A stretch of DNA of 64,000 bases from Dichetophora obliterata. Lineage: Eukaryota; Arthropoda; Insecta; Diptera; Sciomyzidae. This document shows, one piece after another, positions 42,033-54,326 of the stretch (positions are counted from its first letter, which is position 1; each line of letters starts with the position of its first letter). Where the stretch lies: NCBI GenBank assembly GCA_963920525.1, contig OY986436.1, positions 86,566,289 to 86,630,288 on the forward strand, given 5' to 3'. The notes beneath the pieces were generated by a model. That model was given only the letters and a program-made list of their open reading frames with translations. It had not been told where the DNA came from and made no database searches. The position numbers were made by a program, and so were the translations under genes.

Positions 42033-44870
42033 TGTAACGGCACCAAATCTCACCATTTGCGTGTTGGGGTTGTTCACGATGTGGTGTATTTGTCATATCA
42101 TTGTGGTATAACATTTTCACTCTTTACCACTTAGCGTGAACATACCATCGATAAAACCTTTTATTTGGTTCAGATACACAAGGTAATCTCAGGTGCACAG
42201 CATCGTGAACGACCCTAACTCGCAACGGTGTCAAAGTGTGGACTGACAATTTGCTGTTTGACCGCTGACGGATTTTAATTTGGCAGCTGACAATTTGCTG
42301 TTTGACAGCTGACACATTTCTAAACTTGGCCAATGTGACAGTTGACATGTTGTCAAACATGACAACTGACACTATTTCCACCTTTGAAAATCATGACTGT
42401 TTGTTTGCAACCCGTTTTGCCGTAGTCATTGTGTCACACAGCGGGTATGAGTTACAAAATTGTATCATACACTTGCATAGTGCAAACGCTGAGAAGAAAT
42501 CTACTTGTGTGACAAAGGGCATGGAGATTCGGAAAAAAACACGCGGTAGAGAAGAAGTTCGTGCTGGTGAACGAGTTTTAATTTCGATTGTGGTTGGTCT
42601 TGTTTTATGTCTGCGCTTAAATACTCAACAGAAAAACAAGTAGCTAAAAAGAAAAATCTTCATGCTAAGCTGTGCAAAGAATGTTTACAAATAGACAAAA
42701 CTAGATAAATTGCAGTCAAACCAGAATTAAATAAAATAATTTGCAAAACAAAGAACAAAGTCAGCTGCTGCTCGAGGAGTAAACTGGAAAATCGAAGACT
42801 CCGTCGTCATTACGTCGCAGCAAGAGACAAAAATTCAAATTTGCTAGTCTGGAATTCCGTAAAAAAATTATCTTTTGCAATCGTTTTACGTTCGCTATTT
42901 GCCTAATTGCATTATTGCAAAGTTGCAGCGCAGCTTGCATGACATCGCAGTCATCTGCGCGATCAATCGCAGGTCGGACAGCAAGTGATTTTTTTTACAG
43001 CAGAATTTGGTAAAACATATTAGTGGCATGAATTGCAAGCTGATGTCAGAATATATTGAATTCGTTGCTGACCGTTTGTTGAACGAGCTGGGTGTTGACA
43101 AGAATTACAATACACTAAATCCCTTCAGTTTTATGGAGTTGATTTCTTTGGAGGGTAAGACAAATTTTTTTTAAAAAGAAAATGGGTGAATATCAGAAGT
43201 GGGGCGTTACAACCAACCGTTTGGACAACGTTTTTACGCTAGATGCTGACTTCTAAAAGCTCAGAAGAAATTTGCAATTAGCATATACACCTTTTCTTTT
43301 ATTTAACAACACTTTTAAAAAGAAGCCTCTCTTATAAAATGAATTGTATGTCAGCATGTAAGAATAAATTATATACAAACATGTATAAACAATCCGAGAT
43401 ATTGTTAATTACCGACAAAAACGTGCGTTCGGTGATTGGTATTTATTGCACTCGTTCTTTCGTACTCTTGATTTATTTCATTAAAAGATTGTCAGCCTGA
43501 TTGAATTAATGGCTATCTATATATAACTATTGTCTTAAAATTATTGTGTTCTGTTTGCATAAAACAAAAATTGGATTTATTTTTCTTAAATCAACACTAA
43601 ATAATTTATGCTGTTAAACAAAAACTGTTCAAAGAGTAAAATTTTGTATAAATTGACAAACGTTGATTAAAATAGATTTTAATGTAACTATATTATATAC
43701 AGTGACATACAATACTTTATTTTATCCATATTTGATTATATATATTTATTTAACACACCACACAAACTAAGAAGAACATTCATACATTTATGTTTTGATT
43801 ATAATTATAATTGAGACGATAGCGAAGAAATCTTATTTGAAGAAATGTATTTTTGATAAAAACTAATGAAGAAAATCAACCTGTAAACTTCTTAAAATAA
43901 CATTATAAAAACAAACAACAACAAAAAGGAAAAAAAAAAAAAAAAAAATATTTGAATCACTGTAAAATGCTAGATTTAGAAACAATAGTTTTAATTTTGA
44001 TTTAATTAACTTAAAGAGGAGTGCTAATAACATAAAACAATAAAATTAGACTGTAAAATAATACTAAATTTACCATAACTTTAAATTAAAAGAAAAAAAA
44101 AGATATTCAATAATAGTAATAATTACTTATTAACAGCAAATATTCTAACGCTACATATATTTACAGACACATCTTTTTAAAACTTAAAATTTAACTATAC
44201 TTAAACTTAAATTAAACTCAGTTATAAAATGAAACACTAAAGTTTTTTTATTTGGTCAGGGGGAGAAGATGTTTGCTTTTGGGAGGGTTCTTATTATATT
44301 TAGCCCCTGAACCCTCACGGAAGGGTGGGAAAAGTGTGGGCCGAGCTCGTCCACCAGAGCTCAACGAGTAGGTGTTAGATGATTGGGCCAGGGGTGCCCA
44401 AACGGTTTCCTTTATTCTTTTTATATTTGTTTTACTTGATTGATATTTTCTAGTTTCAGAGAAAAATTTTTTTTTGTATTCTTTATTTGGAATCACCGAC
44501 GTGCGATGATTTATGCACGTGACATTTGTACGGCAAGGGTACACGTGGACGGCCACAAGACCCCACCCCACATCTCACCGAACTGCTAGCAATGGCTAAC
44601 TAGCACGTGCAGCCGTGGCCAACCTAGTGTCCGCAGGTCACTGGACCGGGGCGATGGTACCGCCTCTGTGAGTGAGCGGCCTTTTAATACTGGTCATCGA
44701 GAACCAGGGGCGCTGTAAAAAGGCGCCCTCAAACTAAATGCACAGGGCCGCCCTCTCGCAGAGATGGTAGCACCGCTCCACAACAACCAAAATTTTAAAA
44801 TTTTGAAATTTAAAATTCATTTTTGAAATTTAACGTCTTACGGTGCCCGGAAACCTTCGCGTCCGTTACA
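42033..44870 (+). repeat. 3' LTR, 2838 bp
   Basis: Near-identical copy of 33,679-36,515 with TG...CA ends. The 48 bp between the pol stop and this LTR have no polypurine tract. Confidence 0.95.
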
Positions 44871-44874
44871 ACCT

Positions 44875-45358
44875 TTTGGGCCTTTTTTTTTTAATGCAAC
44901 CTAATGCGACCGTGTTTGAATGTTCATGTATTTGTGCGAACCAACACCAATATGGAAAATGCCGCACTTTTGTGATACTACACCACTTCCTTATATTTTA
45001 CTTCTTTGGTTTTAGCAATATCGCATGAATTAATCAACCGAATTCGATAAATTTGGGCTTAAACTCTTCGTTTTGAATTGTAAATTGAATTAAATAATGG
45101 ATTGAGCCAAAAAAATGGCCATTAAAGTAATGGTCGATTAAAGTAATCAATAGTTTTTGAGTTATGGATGTGAACGTGTAGGTAATATTTTATACGAACG
45201 TCAATTTGGGAACAAATCTACCAACAAAAAGTAGGGGACTCGATTTTAACGATAGAGGTATGGTTTCTTCGGCAAATTTTAATGGAATAACCCATAGAAT
45301 ACGGAAATCATAGGTAAATTGGTGAATTTTTTCACTCCCTACAAATCGACCCGCCCTA
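44875..45358. other. Right-hand remainder of the P-like transposon
   Basis: It begins after the ACCT duplication and ends with the right TIR. It shares inverted ATGGCCATTTTTTTGGCTCA with the left side (about 31,795-31,815), showing that the inverted similarity extends past the main TIR. No transposase sequence was recognised. Confidence 0.65.
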
Positions 45359-45454
45359 ATATATACATATATATATATGGTTTCTTTTCGCCTTGCTATG
45401 ACTTTTTTTGTTTCCTGTAAGAATTTTGCACTCATCTGAATGTTTAAATTTTTT

Positions 45455-45800
45455 AGCTAGATTGGATTTTGTAAATTGAATGAATTGACCAATTTCAATC
45501 TTTTTAAATGATGAGAACATTTTTATACCCTTTACCAGGCACTATGTATTGCAGGTAAGAAATTTTTTAATTTAAAGCTAAATTTTACTATGAATTTAGG
45601 AAATTTTTTAATTTGAAGCTTGGAATTGGTAAATTAAATGAATTTACCGATTTCCATCTCTTTAAATGATGATAAATTGATTTATATGATTTCAATTTCA
45701 ATTTTTTAGCTACATTGGATTTGGTAAATTAATTCCATCTTTCCAATTTCCATCTTTTCAAATTATGATAAATTGATTTAGATGATTTTTAAGCTACATA
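45455..45800 (+). repeat. Degenerate AT-rich direct repeats
   Basis: Three related blocks (about 45,455, 45,617 and 45,707) share AGCTA-ATTGGATTTGGTAAATT and CCAATTTC-ATCTTTT-AAATGATGATAAATTGATTTA. A related sequence occurs near 63,570-63,760. No coding content. Confidence 0.55.
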
Positions 45801-46182
45801 GTATATAAACATATATAGATGTATATACTTTCCTTATGTAAAAATATATTTACAAATTTCTGTGAATTGTTGCAGGTATTAAGAAAATGTTTTCATTTTA
45901 AATAAACTCAGAATGTTTACGAAAGCTTTTAAAATATTGAATACCATCTAAAAGTTTGAAACCTTAAAACTTCAGGCCCCTATTATGTAAAATAACTCAA
46001 CTTAAGTTGACTAGATTCAACTAAATTTTTTTCATATAAGGGGTCGTCCATAAACTACGTTACTGATTTTCCGGTTTTTTTTACCCCCTCCTCCCCCTGC
46101 GTTACTTTTCGTAGTGCTTTTCAAAACCCCTCCCCCCCATAAAGTAACGTGACATATCAAATTAATTCGTTTCGAATGATTA

Positions 46183-48031
46183 CACAGGGGAACAAAAAAT
46201 AAATTTTTTTCTGCGGCATAAGTTTTTGGGGCCACTTAAGATACATGGTATAATGAAGTTTTAATCCTATAATTTACATTGTTTGAATTGACTCTGGTTC
46301 TCGCGATAAGCCGCTATTTTAAAAATTAAGGAGGTTTCTTCACAGATTTTAACATAACTCCAGAACAATTAGTCTGATTTGGTAAAATGAAATATCCAAA
46401 CATCCGCAGCTAAATTTCCTACAAGTTACATCTACAATGTTTTTTGATTAGCTGAATAGTTTCGGAAATATTCAGAAAGTTCTTCTGAAAAAATATTTTT
46501 TTATACAAAATTTAAACTTTTTTGTTATTTCATAATTCATAAAAAATCAAAAACGTCAAAATAGCTCTTGTTTGATATTAAGTTATAAGCACACATATGT
46601 TACGAAGAAAATAAGCCATATTTCATTAAAATCCATCATTTCCTATTGGATTTTCTTTTGTATTTTGGTTGCGCTTATTTATTTCAAATCCATTTAAAAT
46701 ATAAATCCATTAATTTAAAAGCATTTTAGAAACTATTTCAGAATACTCTGCAGCTTTATGATTCCTCAAAAAGTTTTTGACTGCTGATAAAAAATTTATC
46801 CATGCTTCTAATTCGACCTTAGTAATGTGCTTTGTGAAAGATGCCTGCTTTTAATTTTTCCGAGCTTTGGCCAGGAAATGTTTGGCAAATATATATGTAG
46901 CACTCGCCAATCTTATCCAATGCTTTTACATACTGTTTCTTTAGTTTAAGTTTTATGTGAAGTGGTGGCAAAATTATTTTTTTCTCGACTTATTAATGGA
47001 TTTGAACGATTTTATTTATGTCTACAGTCATATTTGTTCTGGATGGCCAAACTTTCCTAGTGTAGTGCTTATTTTTCGCACGACTGTCCCATAGAGAAAG
47101 AAAACATGGATATTTAGTGTAGCTACTTTGCTGACCCAATAAAAAGTGAACCATTTTCAAATCAACACACTGGTGTTGAACATACACAATTTTCTCTAAA
47201 ATAAGTTTGATACTTTGGTATTATTCTTTAAGTTTTGTTGAATGTGCTATCGGAATTGAAGCTAATTTGAAGTAACACACATTTTAAACTTATTTTTGAG
47301 CTATCTATGAAGACCCATTGCATTTAAAAGTCCAGGAATATTCTAACAGTATACGATTTTCTCCTCCTTTGCAAAGTATCGAAGAATATCTCGTTCTATA
47401 GTCCGGTAAGTTTTAACTCATACGCCAGGCTGAAGACAACGTTTTTTTTTAAGTCTTGATGCTAGAAGCTCCGCTGATTTTTTGGATAGCTTTAGATCTG
47501 AAATTTTCCCCTGTGTATTTATTTAGCAGTTTTTTATCAAAATGAAATAACATCATTAAATTTGAATTAAGGCAAAACACGCCAATAGATTTTAATGAAA
47601 TATGGCTTATTTTCTTTGTAACATATGTGTGTTTATAACTTAATATCAAAAAAAGAGCTATTTTGACATATTTGAATTTTTATGAATTATAAAATAATAA
47701 AAAAGTTAAAATTTTGCATAAAAAATGTTTTTTTCAGAAGAACTTTCTAAATATTTCCGAAACTATACAGATAATCAAAAAACATTGTATATGTAACTTA
47801 GAGGCAATTTAGCTGCGGATTTTCGAATTTTTTATTTAACCAAATGAGACTTACTGTTTTGGAGTTATGTTTAAATCTGAGATGAAACATCCTTAATTTT
47901 TAAAATAGCGGTTTATCGCGAGAACCGGAATCAATTCAAATAATCTAAATAATAGGCTAAGATCTTTATCAATGTATATACTAAAATTGACTACCAAATC
48001 CCATGCCACAAAAAAACCGGTATATCCTGTG
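46183..48031. mobile_element. Inner element with ~470-bp TIRs and TTA duplication
   Basis: Terminal CACAGG on each strand, flanked by TTA (46,180-46,182 and 48,032-48,034). Long inverted repeats run from about 46,190 to 46,650 and 47,575 to 48,010, with blocks such as GGTTCTCGCGATAA and ATATTTCATTAAAATC matching in inverted order at roughly 80-85% by eye. Copy 1 of the PIF-like element is the empty site. The centre carries a decayed transposase-like gene on the minus strand. Confidence 0.75.
46800..47450 (-). pseudogene. Transposase-like relic of the inner element
   Basis: Minus-strand blocks in order are: a broken IVYC-NIPGLLNAMGL (about 47,400-47,290); DLKMVHFLLGQQSSYTKYPC, then FLSLWDSRAKNKHYTRKVWP (47,160-47,030); and, after a frame change, KIILPPLHIKLKLKKQYVKA then LDKIGECYIY (46,980-46,880) and SEKLKAGIF. 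I recognise this chain (LGYTKY-CFLC-WDSR ... ILPPLHIKLG ... VKA-DK) as a multicopy transposase-like protein family of arthropods and cnidarians, without a superfamily name I can defend. Stops and frameshifts show decay, and the N- and C-termini are missing. Its position between the long TIRs suggests it is the element's own gene. Confidence 0.6.
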
Positions 48032-49044
48032 TTATATTTTTTGACTAGCTCTGACAATTTTCACTAGTATTAGTGACTAGTATGACTAGATACGTTAAAG
48101 GAACAATTGGAAAAAAATCAATAATTAATATCATCTGTAAAAGCTTTTCCATCTGCGATCCAAGATTCGATGCTCTCAATCACTGGGATAGAAGAAGCTG
48201 GTAGCTTTGTTGAGGATTCTTCAAAATAGAATTTTTCATCGGATTTTATGTCGACCCTTTCAGGTGAATCCTCATTTCTAACGCAAGGAAATTCACCTGG
48301 TCTTTGACAGAGTTCTGCACCAAGTTCTGTGTTTTTGTGTAAATGCTTTCTGAAAATTGATTTATTTAAATAGTATGTTTTATTCCGATTTATTGTAAAC
48401 GATATTATACAAACTAATGACAATTCATAGAAGTTTTAAAAACGAAATACAAGCTGCAGGTAGGACACGACCTTGAACCGATTTCTTCTTTCTGAGAAGG
48501 ACAGTACATGTCATACGGTATCTCCTTTGATCAAGAACATTCAGGCCTTAACGTCAAAGCCTGTACAAAAGCAAAGACCCAAATTTTTCAGACGTGTGCT
48601 GAGATGGTGAAGCAATACCAAAAGGTTCCTGTGTCGAGGGAAAAGGCGGTGGAAGAAATCGTTGAAACAAAAGTTAACCATCAATTTAGACGATCAAACA
48701 TAAACATGTAAGGTTAAAAATTTTTGAAATGATTGTGAGATTAATTAGAGGTTTTTCGTCGATTTCTTTAATTTTTGGTAACGTTACAATATCAAAACAC
48801 CTCCCCCCCTACCGTTACTTATCGTAGTGCATTTCAAAACCCCTCCCCCCTCCTAAATTGGTAACGTAGTTTATGGACGACCCCTAACGTATTACATTTA
48901 TTTTAGTTGAACCATGTAGTTTGCCTTAATCTTTTAAGAATTTTCAAACAACATAGTTCAACTGGAATGTATGTAATAAATTATGAGAAAAAAAATTAGT
49001 TGAATCTAGTCAACTTAAGTTGAGTTGTAATACATAATAGGGGC

Positions 49045-50045
49045 CTTAGTATTTTGTTGAGTTTTCAAATCCAAAATAGAAAACTAATTGTGTTTGTTTA
49101 ATAATGAAAAAAATGGTATTAATATTCAAAAATATTTTATTTCATTTTAATTTTATATTTAGTTTAATATTAATTTAATTTTATTTAATATTCAAAATTA
49201 TTTTATTTCATTTTAGTTACCATCTTTAAACAGTAATTGTTGTGGTTTTGTGTCACCACAATTTATTCCTTGTTTTTTCTGTATTTTAATTTTTTATTAA
49301 AATGTTGCCTAAAATCTATTTGTTCAAGGATTTTTTTTTTTATTCGCCCGGAGGTATGAAATCTTCTAAAGATACGTATACCCGCCCTATACGCATGCAC
49401 GATTTACATTCTAGATCCTGCCCGAATCAGCCGGGACAGACAGAATGTACCTACGTACTAAAACATACCCACTATTGGCAATTAGGATTTTCCACTAAGC
49501 ACATTATTTGGCTTTTCAGCGGAATTTAAAAATTTAGTATATATAAAACGCGTATTTAAATAAACTTGATTTTATATAAATAAGCAACATCGAATTAAAT
49601 AATAAAAATTATCAATTTAAGGTACCCGAAAAACAATCCTGATTTCAAAAACAATCCAAAACACTAAACTCATTTTATCCGGTTTGCGGCCATTGTCCAA
49701 CCCAAGGACCTACGTGGAAATGAGATAAATCTCATATCCGCCAAATTAAAATCCCAATTAGTGGATATGCATTTGGGCCAACGCAGGCATAAACTTGTGT
49801 GGAAAAGAGATATACTCTGGCACACCAATCCAGGTGATAGTATGAGTTCAGTCTAATTTCAAATCAGGAAACCATGTGAGCACGTAAATCCCAATTCGAT
49901 TTAAAATTAAAATATTGAATAATTAAAAAGTAAGTTTTAAAAACTATTCATATTTGATGGTGCTTACTTTATAAAACATAATATCGAGACAAAAAAGAGA
50001 AACAGAACATTCTCAATTACCAATATTACATTGTTATAAAACTGC
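49045..50045. other. Intergenic DNA, no gene recognised
   Basis: A somewhat GC-richer patch (49,340-49,480) and 49,680-49,870 have no family resemblance I can support. The rest is AT-rich. Confidence 0.4.
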
Positions 50046-50076
50046 GTTAGGTATAATAGGATGAAGTTAAATTGAT

Positions 50077-52950
50077 TTAATTATTTAAATGTAATATAAT
50101 TTCCCATTTTAAGACGTCTACCGAATCAGAAAAATTAATCATGTTGAAGTTATCATTGAAATCACTGCACATACATCGTAAAGGTTCATGAAGAGCGTAA
50201 TTAGAACTGCACTGACTCAACTTGAAAAACAGAAAATGTCTAGTTCCTCTCCTTGGGATGTTAAAATTTAGAGCTGAGATGAGATATTCCGAATTAATCT
50301 CGCCACGAAGTAATTTATATAGAAACATGACATTAACATCATTCTTCTGCTTCTTAGGGAAGGTAGTAAAATAATTTTAAGGCGTATTTCATATGATGGA
50401 AGCATAATATTGGGGTTCCAACGACTATGACGTAAAGCAAAAAGTAAAAACTGTTTTTGAACGGATTCTATGGCGTCGATGTAGACATTATATTGTGGGT
50501 TCCATATAACTGATGCATATTCAAGAATTGGCCTTACGAGAGAGGTATATAATAATTTAGTAGTAAAGGGATCACTGAATTCTTTAGCCCATCTTTTAAT
50601 GAAACCAAGGACTCCTCTTGCCTTATTTATCACCATGTTAACGTGGAGATTGAAGCGAAGTTTTGAATCCATAATAACACCAAGATCGAGAAAACTGGAA
50701 ACTGTTTCTAAGTTAGTGTTATTTATAGTGTAATTTATGTTATTAGCAGATCTTCGCGAGAATGTCATTTGCTTACATTTTTTTAAGTTGAGATTTAATA
50801 TATTTAAACCAGTCCACAAGTCTATTTAGATCAGATTTAAAAGATGTTGTTCTTCGGGTGATTTGTAACAAAGAAAAAGTTTCACGTCGTCAGCGTACAT
50901 TAAGACGTTACAGTGTTTTATTACCGAAGGAAGATCATTAATGAATAGTAAAAACAAAACTAGTCCAAGCTGACTGCCCTGAGGAACTCTAGAAGTGACC
51001 GAAATACTTTTTGAAAGAGAATTCTTATATAAACCTTTTGAGTACGTCTAGATAAATACGAATTTATCCAATTTAATAATGTTACCAATAAGGTGAAGTT
51101 TTTTTAAAAGAAGATTATGATTAACACTGTCGAAAGCTTTGCTAAAGTCCGTATAAATAACATCAGTCTGCAGTCCCAAAGTAAAACCATTTATAACACG
51201 CGTAGTAAACTCTAAGAGGTTTATTGTAGTGTACTTACCCTTCAGAAAACCATGTTGAAAGACAGAAATGGTGGATGACACGGAGTGGGTTAATTGATCA
51301 GTTATGATTTTCTCAAATAACTTAGGGATTGCACTTAATTTTGCAATTCCTCGATAGTTAGAAACATCTCTCTTGGAGCCAGATTTATGAAGGGGTATAA
51401 TATAAGAATCCTTCCATATAATAGGAAAATAACCACTATGCAAGGAAATATTAAAAATGTTGGCTAGAGGAGTACACTGGTTTGTAGCACATTGCTTTAA
51501 AATACAGCTTGGAATTTTATCAGGGCCGGTCGTAAAAGTAATTTTACCTGTCGAAGATAACACATAACAATATTTGGGTCTATTACAGGAGTTTCAAAAG
51601 AGTTAACTGGCGCTAGAAAATGATACACCGTGCTAGTATTAAATGGTTTATCGGAGTAAGTTGATTTAAAGAAGTTTGCAAACATGTTAGAAATGACATT
51701 GTCACAAGATGATTCTTCCTGATTGAATTTCATCAGGGGTGGAAAGCTGGAGGCTTTACGTTTTGAGTTAACAAAACTATAGAAAAGTTTTGGATCATCT
51801 TTAAATTGAGATTTTATGTTAATTATATAAGCAGAATAGCATTGTTTATTTAATAGTTGATATCTATAACGACAAGAAGAATAGGAAGCATAGTCTAAAC
51901 TAGAACTAGATATTTTATATTTTTTAAATAAACGATTTTTTAAATTTTTAAGTACCTTCAGATTATTTGTTAGCCAGGGTGGATTTAAAGGATTGGAGAA
52001 ACACCTTTTTTTTGGGACGGACAATAAGAAACACCTTTGCAGAGTATCATTGAAAAACTGTACAGAAGATTCGACGTCATAATATGAATATGATGTTCCG
52101 TTAGTTAAAATTGGAGACCAATCAGTCTGCGAAAATAAGGAATTAAGTTTTACATAGTACGTTTTCTTAAAATTATAAACTTTTTTATTTCGCGCATCAG
52201 CAGTTATTTTATTTTCTTTTTCGTGGGGAAGTCAAAAGTTGGATGATGTATATCTTCTGGAAGAGATACGGGATTAGAACAATGGAGTAGTGCATCTATC
52301 TACAAATACAAGGTCTAGGGTTCTGTGGTTTATATTTAAAATATCATTGACTTGTTGAAGACACAGATCAGACAGCTTATCTAAGAAATCATTTATCCAA
52401 TCACTATTGAAAACAGGAGTAAGAAATGAAGAATCGTCAGATGATCTCCAAGTCACAAAAGGTAGGTTAAAATCACCCAGCACAATAAGAACGTCTTTAT
52501 ATTTTAACAAATTATGAACTTTTTCGATGGCGTGTAAATGTTTAAAATACATTGTTAAGTCACATTTAGGAGGAATGTAAAGACAGGTAACATAAATAAT
52601 ACTATTATTTAATTTAACTGTAACACAAATGAACTCAGTGTCACTGGTGTCAAGAATTGTCAATTCTTCAGATACAAGCAAGTTTTGAACAGCTATCAAA
52701 ACACCACCACCGATCTTATCATGACGATCTTTACGAAAAATTTGATATTTATTGCACATTATTTCAGAATTAAAGATATTAGAGCGAAGCCAAGTCTCTG
52801 TAAAAATTATAATGTTATATTCAAAATCAAAACTGTTTATGAAAATATCGGAAAGTTTGGAGTTAAGATTCCTGAAATTTTGGTACACAGGCTCTAATTT
52901 AGACTTGCGGTTTATTAATCGTTTTTTGGATGAGATTCAGGGCTATTTCG
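50077..52950 (-). pseudogene. CR1-like LINE ORF2 (endonuclease-RT)
   Basis: Pieces in order on the minus strand. The endonuclease at about 52,930-52,274 has NLNSKLSDIF, IIIFTETWL, RKDRHDKIGGGVLIAV, CLYIPP and VLGDFNLPFVTW. The linker at 52,024-51,600 is Lys/Ser/Tyr-rich with KDDPKLFYSFVNSKR. RT at 51,563-50,860 has GPDKIPSCILKQCA, YRGIAKLSAIPKLFEKII, FQHGFLKGKYTT, DVIYTDFSKAFDSVNHNLLL and GSQLG-VLF with LMYADDVKLF at about 50,915-50,880. The thumb and tail at 50,819-50,077 have LDLGVIMDSKLRFN, RPILEYASVIWNP and the Cys/Asn-rich end. At least four frameshifts or stops are needed, and the stretch between motif A and motif B appears shortened near 51,047. Confidence 0.8.
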
Positions 52951-53129
52951 GGGACGCGGCAAATGTCCAACATTTACCTGTCTTGGATTGCTTTTAAATT
53001 CAAATTCTAGTCTTGAGTTGATTGTCATTAGCGTATGACGTGCTTACTCAATCGTGCTTTTCACGGTTGTTTGTTCTTAGTTATCTCTGTAAAATTACAA
53101 AGCGTATTGCAAAATTTAATATTGTAGAT

Positions 53130-54273
53130 ATGATGTCTTCATCAAAACAAAAAAAACATTCAAAGACTTTATCTTCGGGAAGTGATAGATCCAGACAAAA
53201 TTTCTGGACTCCACTACAAATGATTGATGTTTCTGATGACGATTTAGAAGATATGGAAAGTGATTTAGCTGAAAAAGCAAAAATAGAACTTGTTCCACCT
53301 ATTAAAGTTTTAACACAAAATAGTGATATAATTCGAAAACTATTTCTAAATAAAGGCATTACAAATTTTCTAAATAAAAAAATTTCAATCGGAATTAACA
53401 TTGTGAGCAAAACTCTCGAAACTTTTAATGTCATAAAGTGTCTTCTTGGTGAAAACAAAATTCAGTTCTTTACTCATGAACAAAAAAGTGAGCGGCTATT
53501 TAAAGTAGTGCTTTATGGCCTTGAAGGCTTTTCGTCTGAAGAAGTTAAAAAAGAACTAAACTTACTCGGTTTAAAGTGCAGAGATGTCAAAGTTATTTCA
53601 AAAAAATATGACAGCTACTCTGATACTCTCTATATAGTTTATTTTGAAAACGGTTCTGTTAAACTACATGAACTAAAAAAAATATGAAAGCACTCTTTAA
53701 TACAATAATTAACTGGGACTACCAAAGAAAAATAAAAATAAACCCGTCCAATGTCACAATTGTCAAATGTTTGGACACGGTGAAAGAGGCTGTAATATTA
53801 AAGTCAAATGTGCAAACTGTGCTGGAAAGCATAAAACTACTGACTGCCAGTCTTCAGAAAAAATTCGATGTGCACATTGTAATAACAGCCATAAGTCAAC
53901 TGATCTTTCATGTCCAAATCGTGCTGCATATCTCCAAATTAAAGAGAATCTGAACAAAAGAAACGCTCGTGCTCCACTAACAATAGTTAGGCAACAGGTT
54001 TTTAACAACAACAATTCATCGACTACTAGTAACATAACTGATCGTTTAGTTCCAAACAATATAATTAATTTTCCTCCTCTCTCAAACAATAGAGGCAAAT
54101 TTTTAACTCAATACGTTCCACAAGATCAGATAAATTTAACAACAACATGGTCATCATATATCGGCACATCATCACAACAAGAGAAAACAAATGACTTGTT
54201 CTCTGTAGAGGAAATTTCACAACTTACTCTGGAAATAATTTCTAAGATCAAATTATGCAGTTCTAAAGAATAA
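53130..54273 (+). pseudogene. Jockey-like ORF1 (PRE_C2HC and zinc knuckles), frameshifted
   Basis: ATG 53,130 begins MMSSSKQKKHSKTLSSGSDR. An acidic segment follows (MIDVSDDDLEDMESD). Then comes a nucleic-acid-binding domain ending FKVVLYGLEGFSSEEVKKEL, the PRE_C2HC pattern of Jockey ORF1. The frame stops at 53,687. In another frame from about 53,740 are Cys/His knuckles: CHNCQMFGHGERGC, CANCAGKHKTTDC and CAHCNNSHKSTDLSC, then an Asn-rich tail to 54,273. Three consecutive CCHC-type motifs at the C-terminal half are diagnostic of Jockey-clade gag. At least one frameshift between 53,687 and 53,740 breaks it. Confidence 0.85.
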
Positions 54274-54326
54274 CAATTTTAAGTTATCACACTATTAGCT
54301 GTTAAGTATCTTTATAATAGTAAATA

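Larger units (their letters stand above)
33679..44870 (+). mobile_element. Ty3/gypsy LTR retrotransposon, Osvaldo/Ulysses-like, 11.2 kb
   Basis: Two 2.84-kb LTRs bound an internal region of 5.5 kb, and a 4-bp ACCT duplication flanks the whole (33,675-33,678 and 44,871-44,874). The internal region has an exact tRNA-Lys-type PBS, a gag ORF with an N-terminal RING-H2 finger, and a pol ORF ordered protease-RT-RNase H-integrase, which makes it Ty3/gypsy. The tRNA-Lys primer and long LTRs recall the Osvaldo/Ulysses group. No env-like ORF lies between pol and the 3' LTR. Both ORFs are uninterrupted and the LTRs differ at about five bases plus homopolymer lengths, so the insertion is recent. It sits inside the P-like transposon. 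No polypurine tract was found before the 3' LTR. Confidence 0.93.
31459..45358. mobile_element. P-superfamily-like transposon, split by an LTR element
   Basis: Both ends start TAGGGCGGGTCGATTTGT and continue as ~215-bp imperfect TIRs (31,459-31,675 and about 45,140-45,358), sharing for example CCTCTATCGTTAAAATCGAG. Identical 8-bp ATATATAC duplications flank them (31,451-31,458 and 45,359-45,366). An 8-bp TSD plus a THAP-type first exon (32,192) fits the P superfamily. Subtracting the LTR retrotransposon and its 4-bp TSD leaves about 2.7 kb. Transposase pieces survive on the left side only; the middle is missing. Long TIRs recall the Galileo branch, but I infer only superfamily level. Confidence 0.8.
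46040..48884. mobile_element. PIF/Harbinger-like element, copy 2, interrupted
   Basis: The ends GGGGTCGTCCATAAACTACG and complement GGGGTCGTCCATAAACTACG are identical, and TAA flanks both (46,037-46,039; 48,885-48,887). The two flanks match copy 1 (17,866-18,807), but at 46,180 a 1.85-kb foldback-type element is inserted. It includes the open frame 48,508-48,711 shared with copy 1, and a minus-strand frame (48,423-48,118) ending SIESWIADGKAFTDDINY with a possible partial zinc-finger-like FRKHLHKNTE; function unknown. Confidence 0.8.
45975..49044. mobile_element. Outer MITE of a three-level nest
   Basis: The left end GGCCCCTATTATGTAAAATA (45,975) and the complement of the right end (49,044) GGCCCCTATTATGTATTACA share inverted sequence of about 60 bp, including CTCAACTTAAGTTGACTAGA. 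The intact MITE would be about 220 bp; the remainder is the PIF-like insertion. Flanking trinucleotides are TCA and TTA, consistent with a mutated TTA duplication. Confidence 0.75.
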
